This document shows, in pieces, positions 24,874-34,974 of a DNA stretch of 64,000 nucleotides. The translations under genes were made by a program, and so were the position numbers. Source of the DNA: JACSRF01 sp963695505 (GTDB taxonomy: Bacteria > Chloroflexota > Anaerolineae > Promineifilales > Promineifilaceae); the NCBI GenBank assembly GCA_963695505.1, contig CAVOGX010000002.1, positions 184,037 through 248,036 of the forward strand, read 5' to 3'. Below the pieces are notes generated by a model, which had not been told where the DNA came from, did not search any database, and saw only the letters and a program-made list of their open reading frames with translations. Each line of letters opens with the position of its first letter. The first letter of the stretch is position 1.

Positions 24874-24929
24874 GGCGCTTCCTCCCCGCCGCAGAGCTAC
24901 GGGGTTTCCGCGCCGGGAGGTTTTATGAA
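24874..24929 (-). repeat. IS605-type left-end hairpin, copy 1
   Basis: Read on the minus strand it begins TTCATAAAACCTCCCGGCGC and ends AGGAAGCGCC. CCTCCC and GGGAGG pair as a stem. A near-identical copy without a transposase lies at 40026-40080. TTCAT at the outer border is the candidate target-adjacent motif. Confidence 0.75.
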
Positions 24930-24932
24930 TTT

Positions 24933-26014
24933 CTAACTCCGTTCCCGCGTGAAAAGTTTCAGCAGCCGCTCACGCCCTCGCTGAATGTCCAGACGGCGCA
25001 GTTGCCAGGTGCCCACAATGCCATAGGGGATGAACATGACCAGCACAATGTAGACCACCCCCAGCAAGAAGCTGGCGTATTCGCCAAACCAGCGGTCGAG
25101 GTAGAATTCCAGCAGACGGAAAACGGCCGCACCAACGATCGCGCCGCTCAACGTGCCAATGCCGCCCATCAAAATGATCAGCAGCGCCGCCACCGTGTAA
25201 CCCAATCCGGCCACCGTGGGGCTGACAATGGGTTGGTGTATGGTGTGCAAGAAACCGGCTAAAGCGGCCGTAATCGAAGCCACTATGAGCGCCACCAGCT
25301 TGAAGTAAAAGGTGTTGTACCCCAGCATCAGCGCCCGGTCTTCATTTTCGCGGATGGCGATGCAGACCCGGCCGGTCGGTGAATCGACAAAACGGCGATA
25401 AATCAAGTAGACAATAAAGGTGAGGAACAGCGCCATCAGGTAGAGGCGGAACCGTTCAGTGGACGTGTTGATCCAGTCGGGCACGATGATGCCTTGCAAG
25501 CCGACATCCGCGCCGGTGTACTGCTTGCAGTTCGGTAGATTTGACCACGATTTCAAAGACGGATGCCAGGCCCAACGTCACCAGGGCAAAGGTGATGCCC
25601 TTGACGCGGGGCAGTACCAGGCCAAACAGCAGCGCATTGACAATTCCCGCCAGCATCACGGCACCCAGAGTGGCAATAATGCCCCACTCAAAACTCTTTA
25701 TCATGATGCCGGTGGTGTACGCGCCTACGGCAAAAAACATGGCGTGGCCAAAGGAGAGCAGGCCGGTAATGCCCAAAACCAAATCGTAGCTGATGGCGAA
25801 AATGGCGAGGACGAAATATTTCAATCATCAAGCCCTGCATGAAGCGCGAATTGCCGGTCTCGTTGGTGAGAACACTGCCTAGCGGCTGGCCATCGAGCAG
25901 CGCCAGCAAAAAGGGCAGGGCGATCATAAAGATGAGCAGGCCCAACAACCCGCGATTTTGCTTGAACCAGGATGCGAGGCCGGTTTTGGGTGGGGATGGT
26001 AAGGTTGTTTGCAT
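24933..26014 (-). CDS. livM: Branched-chain amino acid ABC transporter permease LivM (two frameshifts)
   Basis: The reconstructed protein has about 355 residues with eight to ten membrane helices. The N-terminal part (MQTTLPSPPKTGLASWFKQN) is soluble. The middle, GLLSFGHAMFFAVGAYTTGI, is the classical LivM segment. The C-terminal part contains GRVCIAIRENEDRALMLGYN, the cytoplasmic EAA-like loop that touches the ATPases. The frame breaks near 25825 and near 25530, with conserved sequence continuing on both sides, so consensus error is likelier than decay. AAAGGAG overlaps the livH stop, so the two genes are coupled. Confidence 0.85.
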
Positions 26015-26023
26015 GGTAATCGC

Positions 26024-27584
26024 TTACTCCTTTCGGCCAAACAAGCCCTGGGGCAAAATGAGCAGGATAATGACCATGAGCAGCACCGTGGAGGCTGGAA
26101 CCAGAGGGCGGTGATGGCTTGAAGGGTTCGGCCATAAAGGGTAGATTGATGCCGATTTGGCCATATTTGATGATGAACTGCTGCAACAGCCCGACCAGAA
26201 CCGCCCCGGCGGCTGCCCCCGGGAAGCTGGTAAGGCCGCCAATGGCCAGGGCGATGAGGGCCAGCAGCAGCACCTGGGTGCCCATGCCGTTGGAAAGACC
26301 GAGAGAAGGCCCGGCCAGGACGCCGCCCAAGGCAGCCAGCCCCACGCCGAGGGCAAAGACGAAGGTGAAGACGTGGCGCACGTTGATGCCCAGGGCTTCG
26401 ACCATTTCGCTGTCTTGCACGCCGGCGCGAATGATCATGCCGATGCGGGTGCGCTGCAACAGCAGCCACACGGCAATCAGGACAACGACGCCCACGAAAA
26501 TGACGAAGATTTCGTTGTAGGTGCGCACACGGCCGTCAAACAGAAACACGGTGGAGCATTGATTGGCGATGCGCTCCCAAAAGTTAACAATTTCTTTGGC
26601 ACAGCCCGCGCCAGTGGCGGCGAAAAGGGCGGGTTTGGGCATGGTGAATTCGGGACGGCCCCAAATGGCGCGCACGGTTTCAATGCCGATGAAGCTGAGG
26701 CCCAGGGTGAGCATGATTTGGTAGATGGGGCGGTCGTATAACGGCCGTATCAAGGTCATCTCTACTCCAGCCCCCAGCAGGACTCCTGTCAAAGTGGCCA
26801 CCAGCATGGCCACGAAAAAGAGAGCGGTGGTGTTCATGCCTACCAGCGTGCTGGTCAGGCGTCGTTGCCCAAGTAAGCAGCCAGACCGATGAAAAGCAGC
26901 ACTCCGGCGATGATCAAAGGGGATTTGGGGAGGTGGGGGGTGGAAACGGCCGTTTGCTTCCGCAGCCCAAACCCCACAAACGCCACCGCCAGCACCAGCC
27001 CGCCCAACAACACACCTCCCAAAACCAGAATGGGGGAGGCATCTCCCACCACCGGTTCCGGCAGCACCAGGGTGCCCTGACTCATGGCCAGCGAGAAGGT
27101 GGAAGGGCTGTCGGCGTACTCTTCTGCGTTCCAGATGGTGATGGGATAGCTGCAGGAGGGAGGCAGCTAAAATACCGATGGCTACCAGGAGCCCCACCCA
27201 GGGCCAGAGGCGGGTGAGTTGTGGGGAAAGGGAGAGGCGAGATAGAAACGGCCGTAAAACCGGCATCAGCGCCAGACCTACACCCAAAAAAGCCACCGGC
27301 GCCAGCACATCCACAAACGTGTCCGGGCGCACATACACCGTCCAGCCCACATAAGCGCCTAGCATAAACAGTTCACCATGCGCCAGATTCAGCACGTCCA
27401 TCAAGCCAAAGATCAGCGAAAAACCTGCGGCCACCAAAAACGTCAGCGCCCCCACCGACAGCCCGCGCAGCACCGTAATCGCCCAATCTGACAGCTCCAT
27501 GCTTTGCGACGCCGACACAAACAACAACAGCAGCACCGCGATCACCACAATTTGTGTTCGATTCTTCTTCAACGTCTCGATCAT
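26024..27584 (-). CDS. livH: Branched-chain amino acid ABC transporter permease LivH (several frameshifts)
   Basis: The N-terminal part reads LRGLSVGALTFLVAAGFSLI and MDVLNLAHGELFMLGAYVG, typical of LivH. The C-terminal part has AGVQDSEMVEALGINVRHVF (the EAA loop) and ends ILPQGLFGRKE. Between them is an insertion of about 200 residues with additional membrane segments (PILVLGGVLLGGLVLAVAFVG), so the protein would be about 520 residues instead of the usual 300. At least three frame changes occur (near 27160, 26870 and 26110). The ATG at 27584 has no clear Shine-Dalgarno; an in-frame TTG lies three codons before. It would pair with LivM as the translocation channel. Confidence 0.8.
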
Positions 27585-27659
27585 AATCGGCAATCCGTAT
27601 TTCGTGACCGGTAATCAAAGCAAATTGTCGATTACCGTTACTGATCATTGACCAATCCT

Positions 27660-28366
27660 CTACGCCGCGCCCAAATATCGGTGAATCGTCTCTTTATCAT
27701 CCACCAAATCTGCCATCAAGCCCTGCTTTACCGACTGGCCTTCTTCAATAATGACATACCGCTCGGCCAATTTGCTGGCCACCACAAAATTTTGCTCCAC
27801 CAGCAGCACCGTCGTCGTTTCCGACAATTTTTGAATGGCTTCAATCATCTGTTCAATAATCACCGGGGCCAGCCCTTCGCTCGGTTCATCAATCAGCAGC
27901 AGCTTGTTATCCGGCACCATCGCTCGCGCCACGGCCAGCATTTGCTGCTGCCCGCCAGATAAATTCGTGCCCGGCAGTTTAATCAGCCGCTTCAAATCAG
28001 GGAATAAGATCAAAAATAAATTCTTCTTTACGGGCCAAGATCCCCTTTTGCCGTTCAGCGATGCGCAGATTTTCCAGCACACTCAAATCGCGGAAAATAG
28101 CCCGATGTTCCGGCACAAAGCCAATCCCCATCGCCGCAATGTCAAAACTGCGCCGCCCCTGAATTTCCTGCCCGTCAAAGATAACTTTGCCTTCTCGTGG
28201 CGGCGTCAGACCCAAAATCGATTTCAACGTCGTCGTTTTGCCGGCGCCATTGCGCCCTAACAAGCACCGTGATGCTGCCCTGCGGCACCTCCACCGATAC
28301 CCCTTCCAAAATATGGAATTGGCCGATAAAGGTGTGGATCTTTTGAACTTCGAGTAAGTTAGTCAT
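27660..28366 (-). CDS. livF: Branched-chain amino acid ABC transporter ATPase LivF (two frameshifts)
   Basis: About 235 residues after repair. MTNLLEVQKIHTFIGQFHIL starts the protein. Walker A (GRNGAGKTTTLKSILGL) is reached after a frame change near 28262. The LivF feature GIGFVPEHRAIFRDLSVLENL follows. A second frame change near 28020 leads to the signature LSGGQQQMLAVARAM, Walker B LLLIDEPSEGLAP and the switch His-equivalent EQNF. All ATPase motifs are present across the breaks, which argues for sequencing error. It supplies energy to the LivH-LivM channel together with LivG. Confidence 0.87.
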
Positions 28367-28374
28367 GGTAGTCT

Positions 28375-28440
28375 CTGTCTGGTAGTCGAGTAGTCTGATA
28401 GTCGATTAGTCTGGTAGTCGTACAATTCGACTAGCCCATT
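28375..28440. repeat. Intergenic hairpin built from GTAGTC/GACTAC words
   Basis: Near-tandem GGTAGTC, GAGTAGTC and GATAGTC words are followed by reverse-complement words GACTAG, GACTATC and GACTACC. The layout is the same as in the GGTTNG spacers but with a different word. It separates livG from livF. Confidence 0.6.
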
Positions 28441-28442
28441 GA

Positions 28443-29236
28443 CTATCTTGACTGCTTGACTACCCGATCTAATTCTGCATACAACGCACCCAAATACGCC
28501 TGCTGCACCGTCTCGTTGGCGGAAATTTCGGCTGGCGTGCCTTCAGCCAACACCTGCCCGTAGTGCATCACGGTGATCGTGTCAGAAACATTCATCACCA
28601 CGTTCATGTTGTGCTCCACCAGCATGACCGTTTTATTACCGGTAGTCTTGAATTTGTTGAATCAGTGCCATCAATTCCGGCACTTGCTCTGAGGCCATAC
28701 CGGCCGTTGGTTCATCCAGCAGCAGCAGTTCCGGGTCAGGAGCTAAAATCATGCCCAGTTCCAGTTTGCGCTGGTCGCCATGCGGCAAGGTGCGCGCAGG
28801 CATCAAAGCCCGTTCTTGCAAACCAACCTGCTCAATCACTTCCCAGGCACGTTCTTCGTACTGCTTAAAGTGGCGATGCGAGCGGAAAAAGCGAAAGTTG
28901 TCTTTGCCCAAAGCCTGGCTGGACAGGCGAATGTTTTCCAGCACGGTTAGGCTGGGGAAGATATTGGTAATTTGAAAGGAACGGCCGATACCCAAATGTG
29001 CCGTTCGATGCAGAGGCAGTTTGGTAATATCCTGCCCTTTGTAAAATCACCTGCCCGCTCGTTGGTTCTAAATTGCCGCTCAGCAAATTAAAAAACGTCG
29101 TCTTACCAGCGCCATTCGGGCCAATGATCGAATGCAGCGAGCGCGCCTTGACCTGCATGCTGACATCGGCTACCGCCACCAACGCCCCAAACTCCCGCCG
29201 TAGGTTTCGTGTTTCCAGAATGATTTCATCAGCCAT
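28443..29236 (-). CDS. livG: Branched-chain amino acid ABC transporter ATPase LivG (two frameshifts)
   Basis: About 262 residues after repair. MADEIILETRNLRREFGALV begins at 29236. Walker A is GPNGAGKTTFFNLLSG. The LivG-specific segment GIGRSFQITNIFPSLTVLENI follows a frame change near 29040. Walker B is LLLLDEPTAGM, the switch region is LVEHNMNVVMNVSDTITVMH, and the end is a LivG-like AYLGALY. In place of the usual LSYGDQR signature it reads LPHGDQRKLELGM. A second frame change falls near 28640. The gene lies between livK and livF on the same strand. Confidence 0.87.
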
Positions 29237-29334
29237 AATTTGCTCCGCAAAGCGGAGGAGCAAGGGAGCCGAGGAGCAGGGGAGAAAAGTTTCACCCCTC
29301 TGCGCCTCTGCCTCCATGCTCCCCTGCACCATAT
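29237..29334. repeat. Spacer with nested hairpins between livK and livG
   Basis: It contains CTCCGC-AAA-GCGGAG near 29241-29255 and a wider pairing of GCAGGGGAG with CTCCCCTGC. Such structures between a binding-protein gene and its ATPase genes often lower downstream expression, so that binding protein is made in excess (inference). Confidence 0.5.
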
Positions 29335-31979
29335 TTACTCGCCGCTCAAACTGCCAACCGGCAAGTCGCCGCAGCGATCCTGCAACTCTTCCGGCAGCAG
29401 GCACGGTACGTCAGGACGGGTTGTTTCAACGGTTTCAAAGAACTTGAATTCAGGATCATCTACATTCAATAGCGTCACGATGTACATATCTTGCATGGCC
29501 ACATGATCTTCGGGGCGAATGTAGATGGTGCCTTTCGGCCCTTCAAACTCCATCCCTTCCATGGCCGCAATCAGCGCTTCGGCACTGACGTCACCACCAG
29601 TGGCCCGTAACGCATTCAACCAACAGCAGCGCCGCGTTCATGGCATCGGCATCAAACAGATCAGGGAAGGTACTAAACTGTGCCTGGGTCTGCTCAACCA
29701 ACCAATCATTGATGGCGTTGTCTGGTGATGTGTAATGGTACAGGATACCGCTGGTCTGGCCAATGGCATTGGCAAAGAAGGCGGGCATCACGACATTGTC
29801 TACAAAGCCAGAAGCCATCGACATTTCATCCAGCACACCCAACTCGGTGGCAGCCTGCATCATGGGCACAAAACCACCACCAGCCCAGGTGACTAGAAAT
29901 GCTTCTGCGCCGGAATCCAGGATTTGTTCCATGTATGGCGTAAACTCGGTGGTATCGGCCGGGGCAAAGATGTCGTCAGCCACAAATTCACCACCAAAGA
30001 GGGTACAGGCATCGCGAAACGCCTGCTGCGCCGCCATAACCAAAGGAGTAATCGGGGGCAATTTGCACGAAGGTGCTGTACTGCTGTGGTCAGATATTCG
30101 CAGATATTAACGGCATCCTGGTAGTTGTTGCGGCTGGTGCGGAAGGTGTATTCGTTGAAGGCTGACACCGGTGATGTCATTAGCAGCCGCCGGAGCCACA
30201 ATAAGTGGATAACTGGTTTTCACGAGCCAGTTCTTGCAAGGTGGCAGTGGCTCCCGAGCTGACCGTGCCTACCAGGATGTCCACACCAATCTCTTCGATG
30301 AGTTCACGGCCGACTGTGGCAGTGTGTTTCGGGGTTGCTCTGGTCGTCGCGAATGTAGACCTGGAATTCGCAGCCGTCCACGGTATAGCTGGTGTAGTCC
30401 CCATTATCGGTGCCAGGAGCGCCAGCGGCATATTCCATGCCGAGAGGGAAGCCGCGCAGGACGTGGGCGCCGTAGATGGCCAGCGCGCCGGTATCATCGG
30501 TGATCAGGCCCACTTTGACGGGTTCTTCACAAGAAAGGGCAGTGGGTTCGGGCTCGGGTTCAACGGCCGTTACCTGCGAAATATCGCCCAAGGCGCCAAT
30601 CGGCAGGTCGCCACAGCGATCTTGCAGCGCTTCTGGCAGCAAGCAGGGCACATTGGGCCGGGTTGTATTCACCAGATTCAAAGAACTTGAATTCAGGATC
30701 GTCCACATTCAGCAGCGTCACAATGTACATGTCTTGAATGGCCACGTGATCTTCTGGACGAATGTAGATCGTGCCTTTCGGTCCTTCAAACTGCAACCCT
30801 TCCATGGCACCGATGCAGCGCATCGGCACTGTCGTCACCACCGGTAGCTTTGAGGGCTTCGGTAAGCAGCAACGCCGCATTCATGCCGTCAGCATCAAAC
30901 AGGTCGGGGAAGGTGCCAAACTGCGCCTGGGTCTGTTCCACCAACCAATCGTTGATGGGGTTGTCGGGGGCAGTGTAATGATAAAGAATACCGCTGGTTT
31001 GCCCGATGGCGTTGGAGAAGAAGGCGGGCATGACCACGTTGTCCACAAAACCAGAGGCCATGGACATCTCGTCAAAGACACCTAGTTCGGTAGCGGCCTG
31101 CATCATAGGCACGAAGCCGCCACCGGCCCAGGTGACCAGGAATGCATCAGCACCAGAATCAAGAATTTCTTCCATGTAGGGCGTAAATTCAGTAGTATCT
31201 GCCGGGGCAAAGATGTCGTCACCTACGAATTCGCCACCGAAAAGGGTGCAGGCATCCCGGAAGGCTTGCGCGCCACCGTAGCCAAAGGAGTAATCGGGGG
31301 CAATCTGCACAAAGGTGTCATACTCTTTGGTCATGTAATCGCAGATGTTAACGGCGTCCTGGTAATTGTTGCGGCTGGTACGGAAGGTGTACTCGTTAAA
31401 AGCGACGCCGGTGATGTCATTTGCGGCCGCTGGGGCCACAATGAGCGGTACCTGATTTTCACGGGCCAGCTCTTGCAGGGTAGCCGTTGCGCCGGAGCTC
31501 ACCGTGCCTACCAGCATGCTCACGCCTACTTCCTCGATGAGTTCGCGACCTGCGGTGGCGGTATTTTCCGGGTTGCTTTGGTCATCTCGCATGTAGACCT
31601 GAATTTCGCATCCATCCAGCATGTAGCTGGTGTAGTCGCCATTGTCTACACCGGGCGCGCCGGTAGCATACTCCATGCCCAGCGGAAAGCCGCGCAAAAT
31701 GTGCGCGCCATAGATGGCCAGCGCGCCGGTTTCGTCGGTAATTAAGCCAACTTTGACCGGTTCAGCACAGCTCAATCCTTCCGCCATAGGTTCTTCTGCG
31801 GGAGTCTCTGCGGCTGGTTCTTCTTCAACCACCGTTTCTTCGGGAGTTGTTTCTTCGACGGCATTGGTTGTATTGGTTTCTTCGGTTGTATTGGTTGTGT
31901 TTTCATTACCGCCACAAGCCGCAATAAACAGGCTCAGCAGCAGTAAAATGGTGATGAGTAAAACTATGCGACGTTTCAT
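29335..31979 (-). CDS. livK: Tandem two-domain LivK-type substrate-binding protein (several frameshifts)
   Basis: A lipoprotein signal (LLLLSLFIAACGGNEN) and a Glu/Thr-rich linker lead to a first periplasmic binding domain, starting VKVGLITDETGALAIYGAHI and containing TVSSGATATLQELAREN. It ends CLLPEALQDRCGDLPIGALG. Instead of stopping, the chain passes through a Pro/Glu linker into a second, similar domain (VKVGLITDDTGALAIYGAHV) that has no signal peptide and ends CLLPEELQDRCGDLPVGSLS. The repaired protein would be about 880 residues. Frames change about five or six times. GGAGG lies seven bases before the ATG at 31979. It would capture branched-chain amino acids or carboxylates for LivHMGF. 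Confidence 0.82.
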
Positions 31980-32048
31980 TTGGACCTCCTCAAAATAAGA
32001 AATTGACTGATTTACTACCTTGTTAAAAAAGTATTCGAAATGAGGATT

Positions 32049-32080
32049 GAGCTTGTCGAAGTCCGGCCCTCGACAGGCTC
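32049..32080. repeat. REP-like palindrome
   Basis: GAGCTTGTCGA (32049-32059) and TCGACAGGCTC (32070-32080) pair with one mismatch around a GC-rich ten-base loop. This word family (CTTGTCGAA / TTCGACAGGCTC) recurs as an interspersed palindrome in many bacterial genomes. It lies in the 262-bp spacer upstream of livK, where no other gene is seen. Confidence 0.65.
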
Positions 32081-32241
32081 GGGCCTCCCTGCTATTGAAA
32101 AACTTCTTTAACACTGTATTTACCTTTTGCCTTATGCAATAATATTGGTTTTTTCATTTCATAAGCACCTCTTCCACTCCTTCTTTTTGGGTTAAGTTTT
32201 GCGCATGCTCTGCTGCATGAAAATATCCGCTTGGTTGGAAC

Positions 32242-32655
32242 TTATGCACTGAAGGCCAGAAAAGCGCGTGACTCTTCCTCACTGCCGCGCTCAATGAAAG
32301 TGACGGTCAGCGGTGTGCCAATCTGAATTTTTGCCGGTTGGGTGGCATCCAGACCCAGAATTTGGGCGCTCATCATGGGGCCTTCATCAAGCTGGACAAT
32401 GCCGGTGATGTAAGGGTTGGTGCGATCGTAGCCTGCCTCAATCATGGCCGTGGGGGCGATGTGAACGGCCGTAAATGCCGCCAGTTTTCCTTTCCCCGAC
32501 AGCTCCACCCACTCCATCTCTTCACTGTGGGTCTCCGGGTCAATGGGGCGGGGTGGCACATACACCTTGCCCGTGGCCTTGCTGCGCGTGCCCATCAATT
32601 TGTGTTCCTGCAAAAACTGCTGGAAAGAATATTCGGTAAATGGTCGTTCGCTCAT
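32242..32655 (-). CDS. DUF35 OB-fold protein, thiolase partner
   Basis: 137 residues of the Zn-ribbon/OB-fold family that binds thiolase or KAS-like enzymes and channels acyl-CoA. The OB part contains KLAAFTAVHIAPTAMIEAGY and ITGIVQLDEGPMMSAQILG. The usual cysteine knuckle before VYVPPRP is missing; it reads KLMGTRSKATGKVYVPPRPI with no cysteine. It is directly downstream of the thiolase gene, the conserved arrangement for this pair. It probably acts with the thiolase in one complex. Confidence 0.87.
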   Translation of the reverse strand: MSERPFTEYSFQQFLQEHKLMGTRSKATGKVYVPPRPIDPETHSEEMEWVELSGKGKLAAFTAVHIAPTAMIEAGYDRTNPYITGIVQLDEGPMMSAQILGLDATQPAKIQIGTPLTVTFIERGSEEESRAFLAFSA

Positions 32656-32743
32656 TTCATTTGCTCCAATAATGAATGCTGAATGCTGAATGCTGAGTCA
32701 AATAAGCCAAGATCACCATTCACCATTTACCATTCACGATTTA

Positions 32744-34007
32744 TTATTTTCTTTCATAAATGTGCACAACGGCCGTTTGCCCTGTGCCGCCAACGTTATG
32801 AGTCAACGCCAGGTCCACATCCCGGTCAACCTGCCGTTCACCGGCCAGGCCGCGCATTTGCTTGAACACTTCGACCACCTGCCCGGCGCCCGAGGCGCCC
32901 ACCGGATGCCCTTTGGACTTCAAGCCCCCGGAGGTGTTGATTGGCCTGGGACCATGCCGCGCCGTCAGCCCTTCCTCGGCCGCTTCGTGCCCCGTGCCGG
33001 GCTGGAAAAAGCCCAAGGTCTTCGGTGGCAATAATCTCGGCGATGGTGAAGCAGTCGTGGACTTCGGCGATTTTCACCTCTTGGGGCTGGATTCCCGCCA
33101 TCTCGTAGGCCATCTGGCTGGCTTGCCGGGCGGCGCCGATGGTGGTCAGGTCGGGGCGGTCGTGCAGCGCGCCATCGCTGGCTTGGCCGCTGCCAATGAT
33201 GTGAATGGGATCGTCGGTAAACTGTTTGGCGATTTCGTCGCTGACAAGGAGAACGGCCGTTGCCCCATCCGTCACTGGCGAGCAATCAAACAAGCGCAAA
33301 GGCCACGCAATCATCGGATTTGCCCGGTCGTCATGCAAAAACGCCATCTCATCTTCCCAGGTGGGAATCGGGCGACCTTTCTTTTCCGCGCTCCGTTTCT
33401 TGCTTTCCATCACCCCGGCAATCGTCTGGTTGAACTGCGCTTTGGGATTCAGTGCGCCATTGTCGTGATTTTTCAACGCCACGCGCATCAACGCTTCCGG
33501 CGTGGCGCCGTATTTGTGCATGTAGGCCGTCGCCATGGTAGCGTAGAAGCCGGGGAAGGTAAATCCGGCGGGAATTTCAAACAACATATCGCCTGCGGTG
33601 GCCAGCGCTTCGGTCACCTCGGCGATGGGCAGGTTGGTCATCTTTTCAATGCCGCCCACCAGCACCACGTCATAAGCCCCAGAGGCTACCGCCAGCAAGC
33701 CTTCGCGCAATGCTACGCCTGAACTGGCGCAGGCATCTTCTATGCGGGTGGCCGGCCGCGGCGTTAGCCCCAGCCAATCGGCCATGATGGGCGCAGTGTG
33801 CCCCTGCCCTTCAAATAAATCGCTGCTGTAGTTGCCGATGTATAACGCCTCAATGTCGTTGGGGTCCAGGCCCTTGTCCACTGAACCGCGCAGTTCCTTA
33901 AATGCTTCCACAAAGAGGTCGCGGCTGTTCTTTTCGGGGAACGCGCCAAACTGGCTCATGCCCACCCCGACGACGGCCACCCCTCGGCCTAATTTGCGTG
34001 TTTTCAT
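32744..34007 (-). CDS. Thiolase (SCP-x/acetyl-CoA acetyltransferase-like), one frameshift
   Basis: About 420 residues after repair. The acylated cysteine is in EDACASSGVALREG. The second catalytic area includes EVHDCFTIAEI and, after the frame change near 33020, SGGLKSKGHPVGASGAGQ with the His. It ends GQTAVVHIYERK at 32744. It belongs to the non-condensing-pocket SCP2-thiolase group that works with DUF35 proteins and cleaves or forms 3-oxoacyl-CoA thioesters. ATG at 34007 begins MKTRKLGRG; GGAGAAAAG precedes it. A hydrolase gene and two acyl-CoA ligases lie upstream. Confidence 0.87.
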
Positions 34008-34016
34008 CTTTTCTCC

Positions 34017-34109
34017 ATTTGGTTGGTTGATGGTTTGATGGTTTGATGGTTTATGACCTTGGTGGGTGGTTGGCCAACCATCCAACCACCTAACTGTTAA
34101 ACTATCAAA
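34017..34109. repeat. Intergenic hairpin built from GGTTNG/CNAACC words
   Basis: The left arm has TTGGTTGGTTGATGGTTTGA and repeats of GATGGTTT. At the centre GGTTGG-CCAACC abuts as a perfect palindrome. The right arm reads ATCCAACCACC, AACTGTTAAAC and AACTAACCC. It is the most symmetric member of the class and separates the hydrolase and thiolase genes. Confidence 0.65.
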
Positions 34110-34916
34110 CTAACCCTGTAAAAACTCAATAATTACCTTGTTTGCCTCTTCTGGCGTTTCGATGGGGAAGAAATGCCCGGCATTGGGCAAAATATGTACG
34201 GTATTGTGCGAGATTTTACGCGCTAGCAGGTCAGCATTACCGGCGGGCACTACCTTGTCGTGGGCGCCAAAGAGGATCAGGGTTTCGGCTTGCAGGTTGG
34301 GCAGCTTGTGCTCAAAGGCGGCTTCCTCGCTTAGTAGACCTATTCCCACGCCCATTTGGGCCTGGTAAGAGGCAGGGTCTATAGGATTTTGCACGCGCCA
34401 GGCCAGCCACTTCTCAATCATCTCCGGGTTCGCTTCTGCCCAGCCAGGGGCGGTGCTGACCACCAGCCCATTTTTAAAGCGGGTCACCGGGTCACTGGTC
34501 ATGTCGGTAAGCACAGCCATGGCTTCCTCGGTGACAGGGATGTGGCGCGGTCCGCCAAAGTTAGTAGAGGCGAGAATCAACTTGTCCACGATCTCCGGAT
34601 AACTTAGCGCCATTTCTTGGGCGACGAAGCCGCCCATGCTGTGGCCCATAACGTGCGCTTTTGCAATGCCCAATGCTTGCAGCAGTCCGGCAGCGTCGGC
34701 AGCAAGCATCGCCGCGCTGTACGGTCCAGTGGGCTTATCGCTCTGGCCTACGCCGCGGTTGTCAAAGGTGATGACCTGGAAATGTTTAGCTAGCCCTGGA
34801 ACCATCTTGTGCCACTGCCAAAGATTGTAGCCCAGGCCGGAAACAAGCAGCAGCGGCGGACCGGAGCCGTGTATTTCGTAATAGATGTTGATGCCGTTGG
34901 CGGTTGTAGCGGGCAT
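34110..34916 (-). CDS. Alpha/beta hydrolase
   Basis: 268 residues. The nucleophile is Ser93 in VMGHSMGGFVAQ, with the oxyanion region LLLVSGLGYN, the acid in FGAHDKVVPAG and the His in LPNAGHFFPIE. The overall pattern matches 3-oxoadipate enol-lactonase-like esterases; substrate unknown. ATG at 34916 is chosen because GGAG lies about eight bases upstream; an ATG four codons earlier is less likely. It lies between an acyl-CoA ligase and the thiolase on one strand, so it may hydrolyse a CoA thioester or a lactone in the same pathway (inference). Confidence 0.85.
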   Translation of the reverse strand: MPATTANGINIYYEIHGSGPPLLLVSGLGYNLWQWHKMVPGLAKHFQVITFDNRGVGQSDKPTGPYSAAMLAADAAGLLQALGIAKAHVMGHSMGGFVAQEMALSYPEIVDKLILASTNFGGPRHIPVTEEAMAVLTDMTSDPVTRFKNGLVVSTAPGWAEANPEMIEKWLAWRVQNPIDPASYQAQMGVGIGLLSEEAAFEHKLPNLQAETLILFGAHDKVVPAGNADLLARKISHNTVHILPNAGHFFPIETPEEANKVIIEFLQG

Positions 34917-34974
34917 ATTTTTCTCCATTAGGAGACTGGTGACTGACCTGTTTCTGGTTCTCAGTCTTTAGTCT

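Larger units (their letters stand above)
23697..24930 (-). mobile_element. IS605-family solo-tnpB element (IS1341-type)
   Basis: The element spans the tnpB gene plus subterminal hairpins. On its left end (24874-24929, minus orientation) a hairpin sits next to TTCAT. On the right (about 23700-23725) lies CCCTGCGGC-AA-GCCACGGGG, an imperfect 9-bp hairpin. No tnpA is present, so it can move only with help from elsewhere. It lies exactly between the stop of the aconitase X small subunit and the stop of livM. Outer limits are estimates. Confidence 0.7.
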
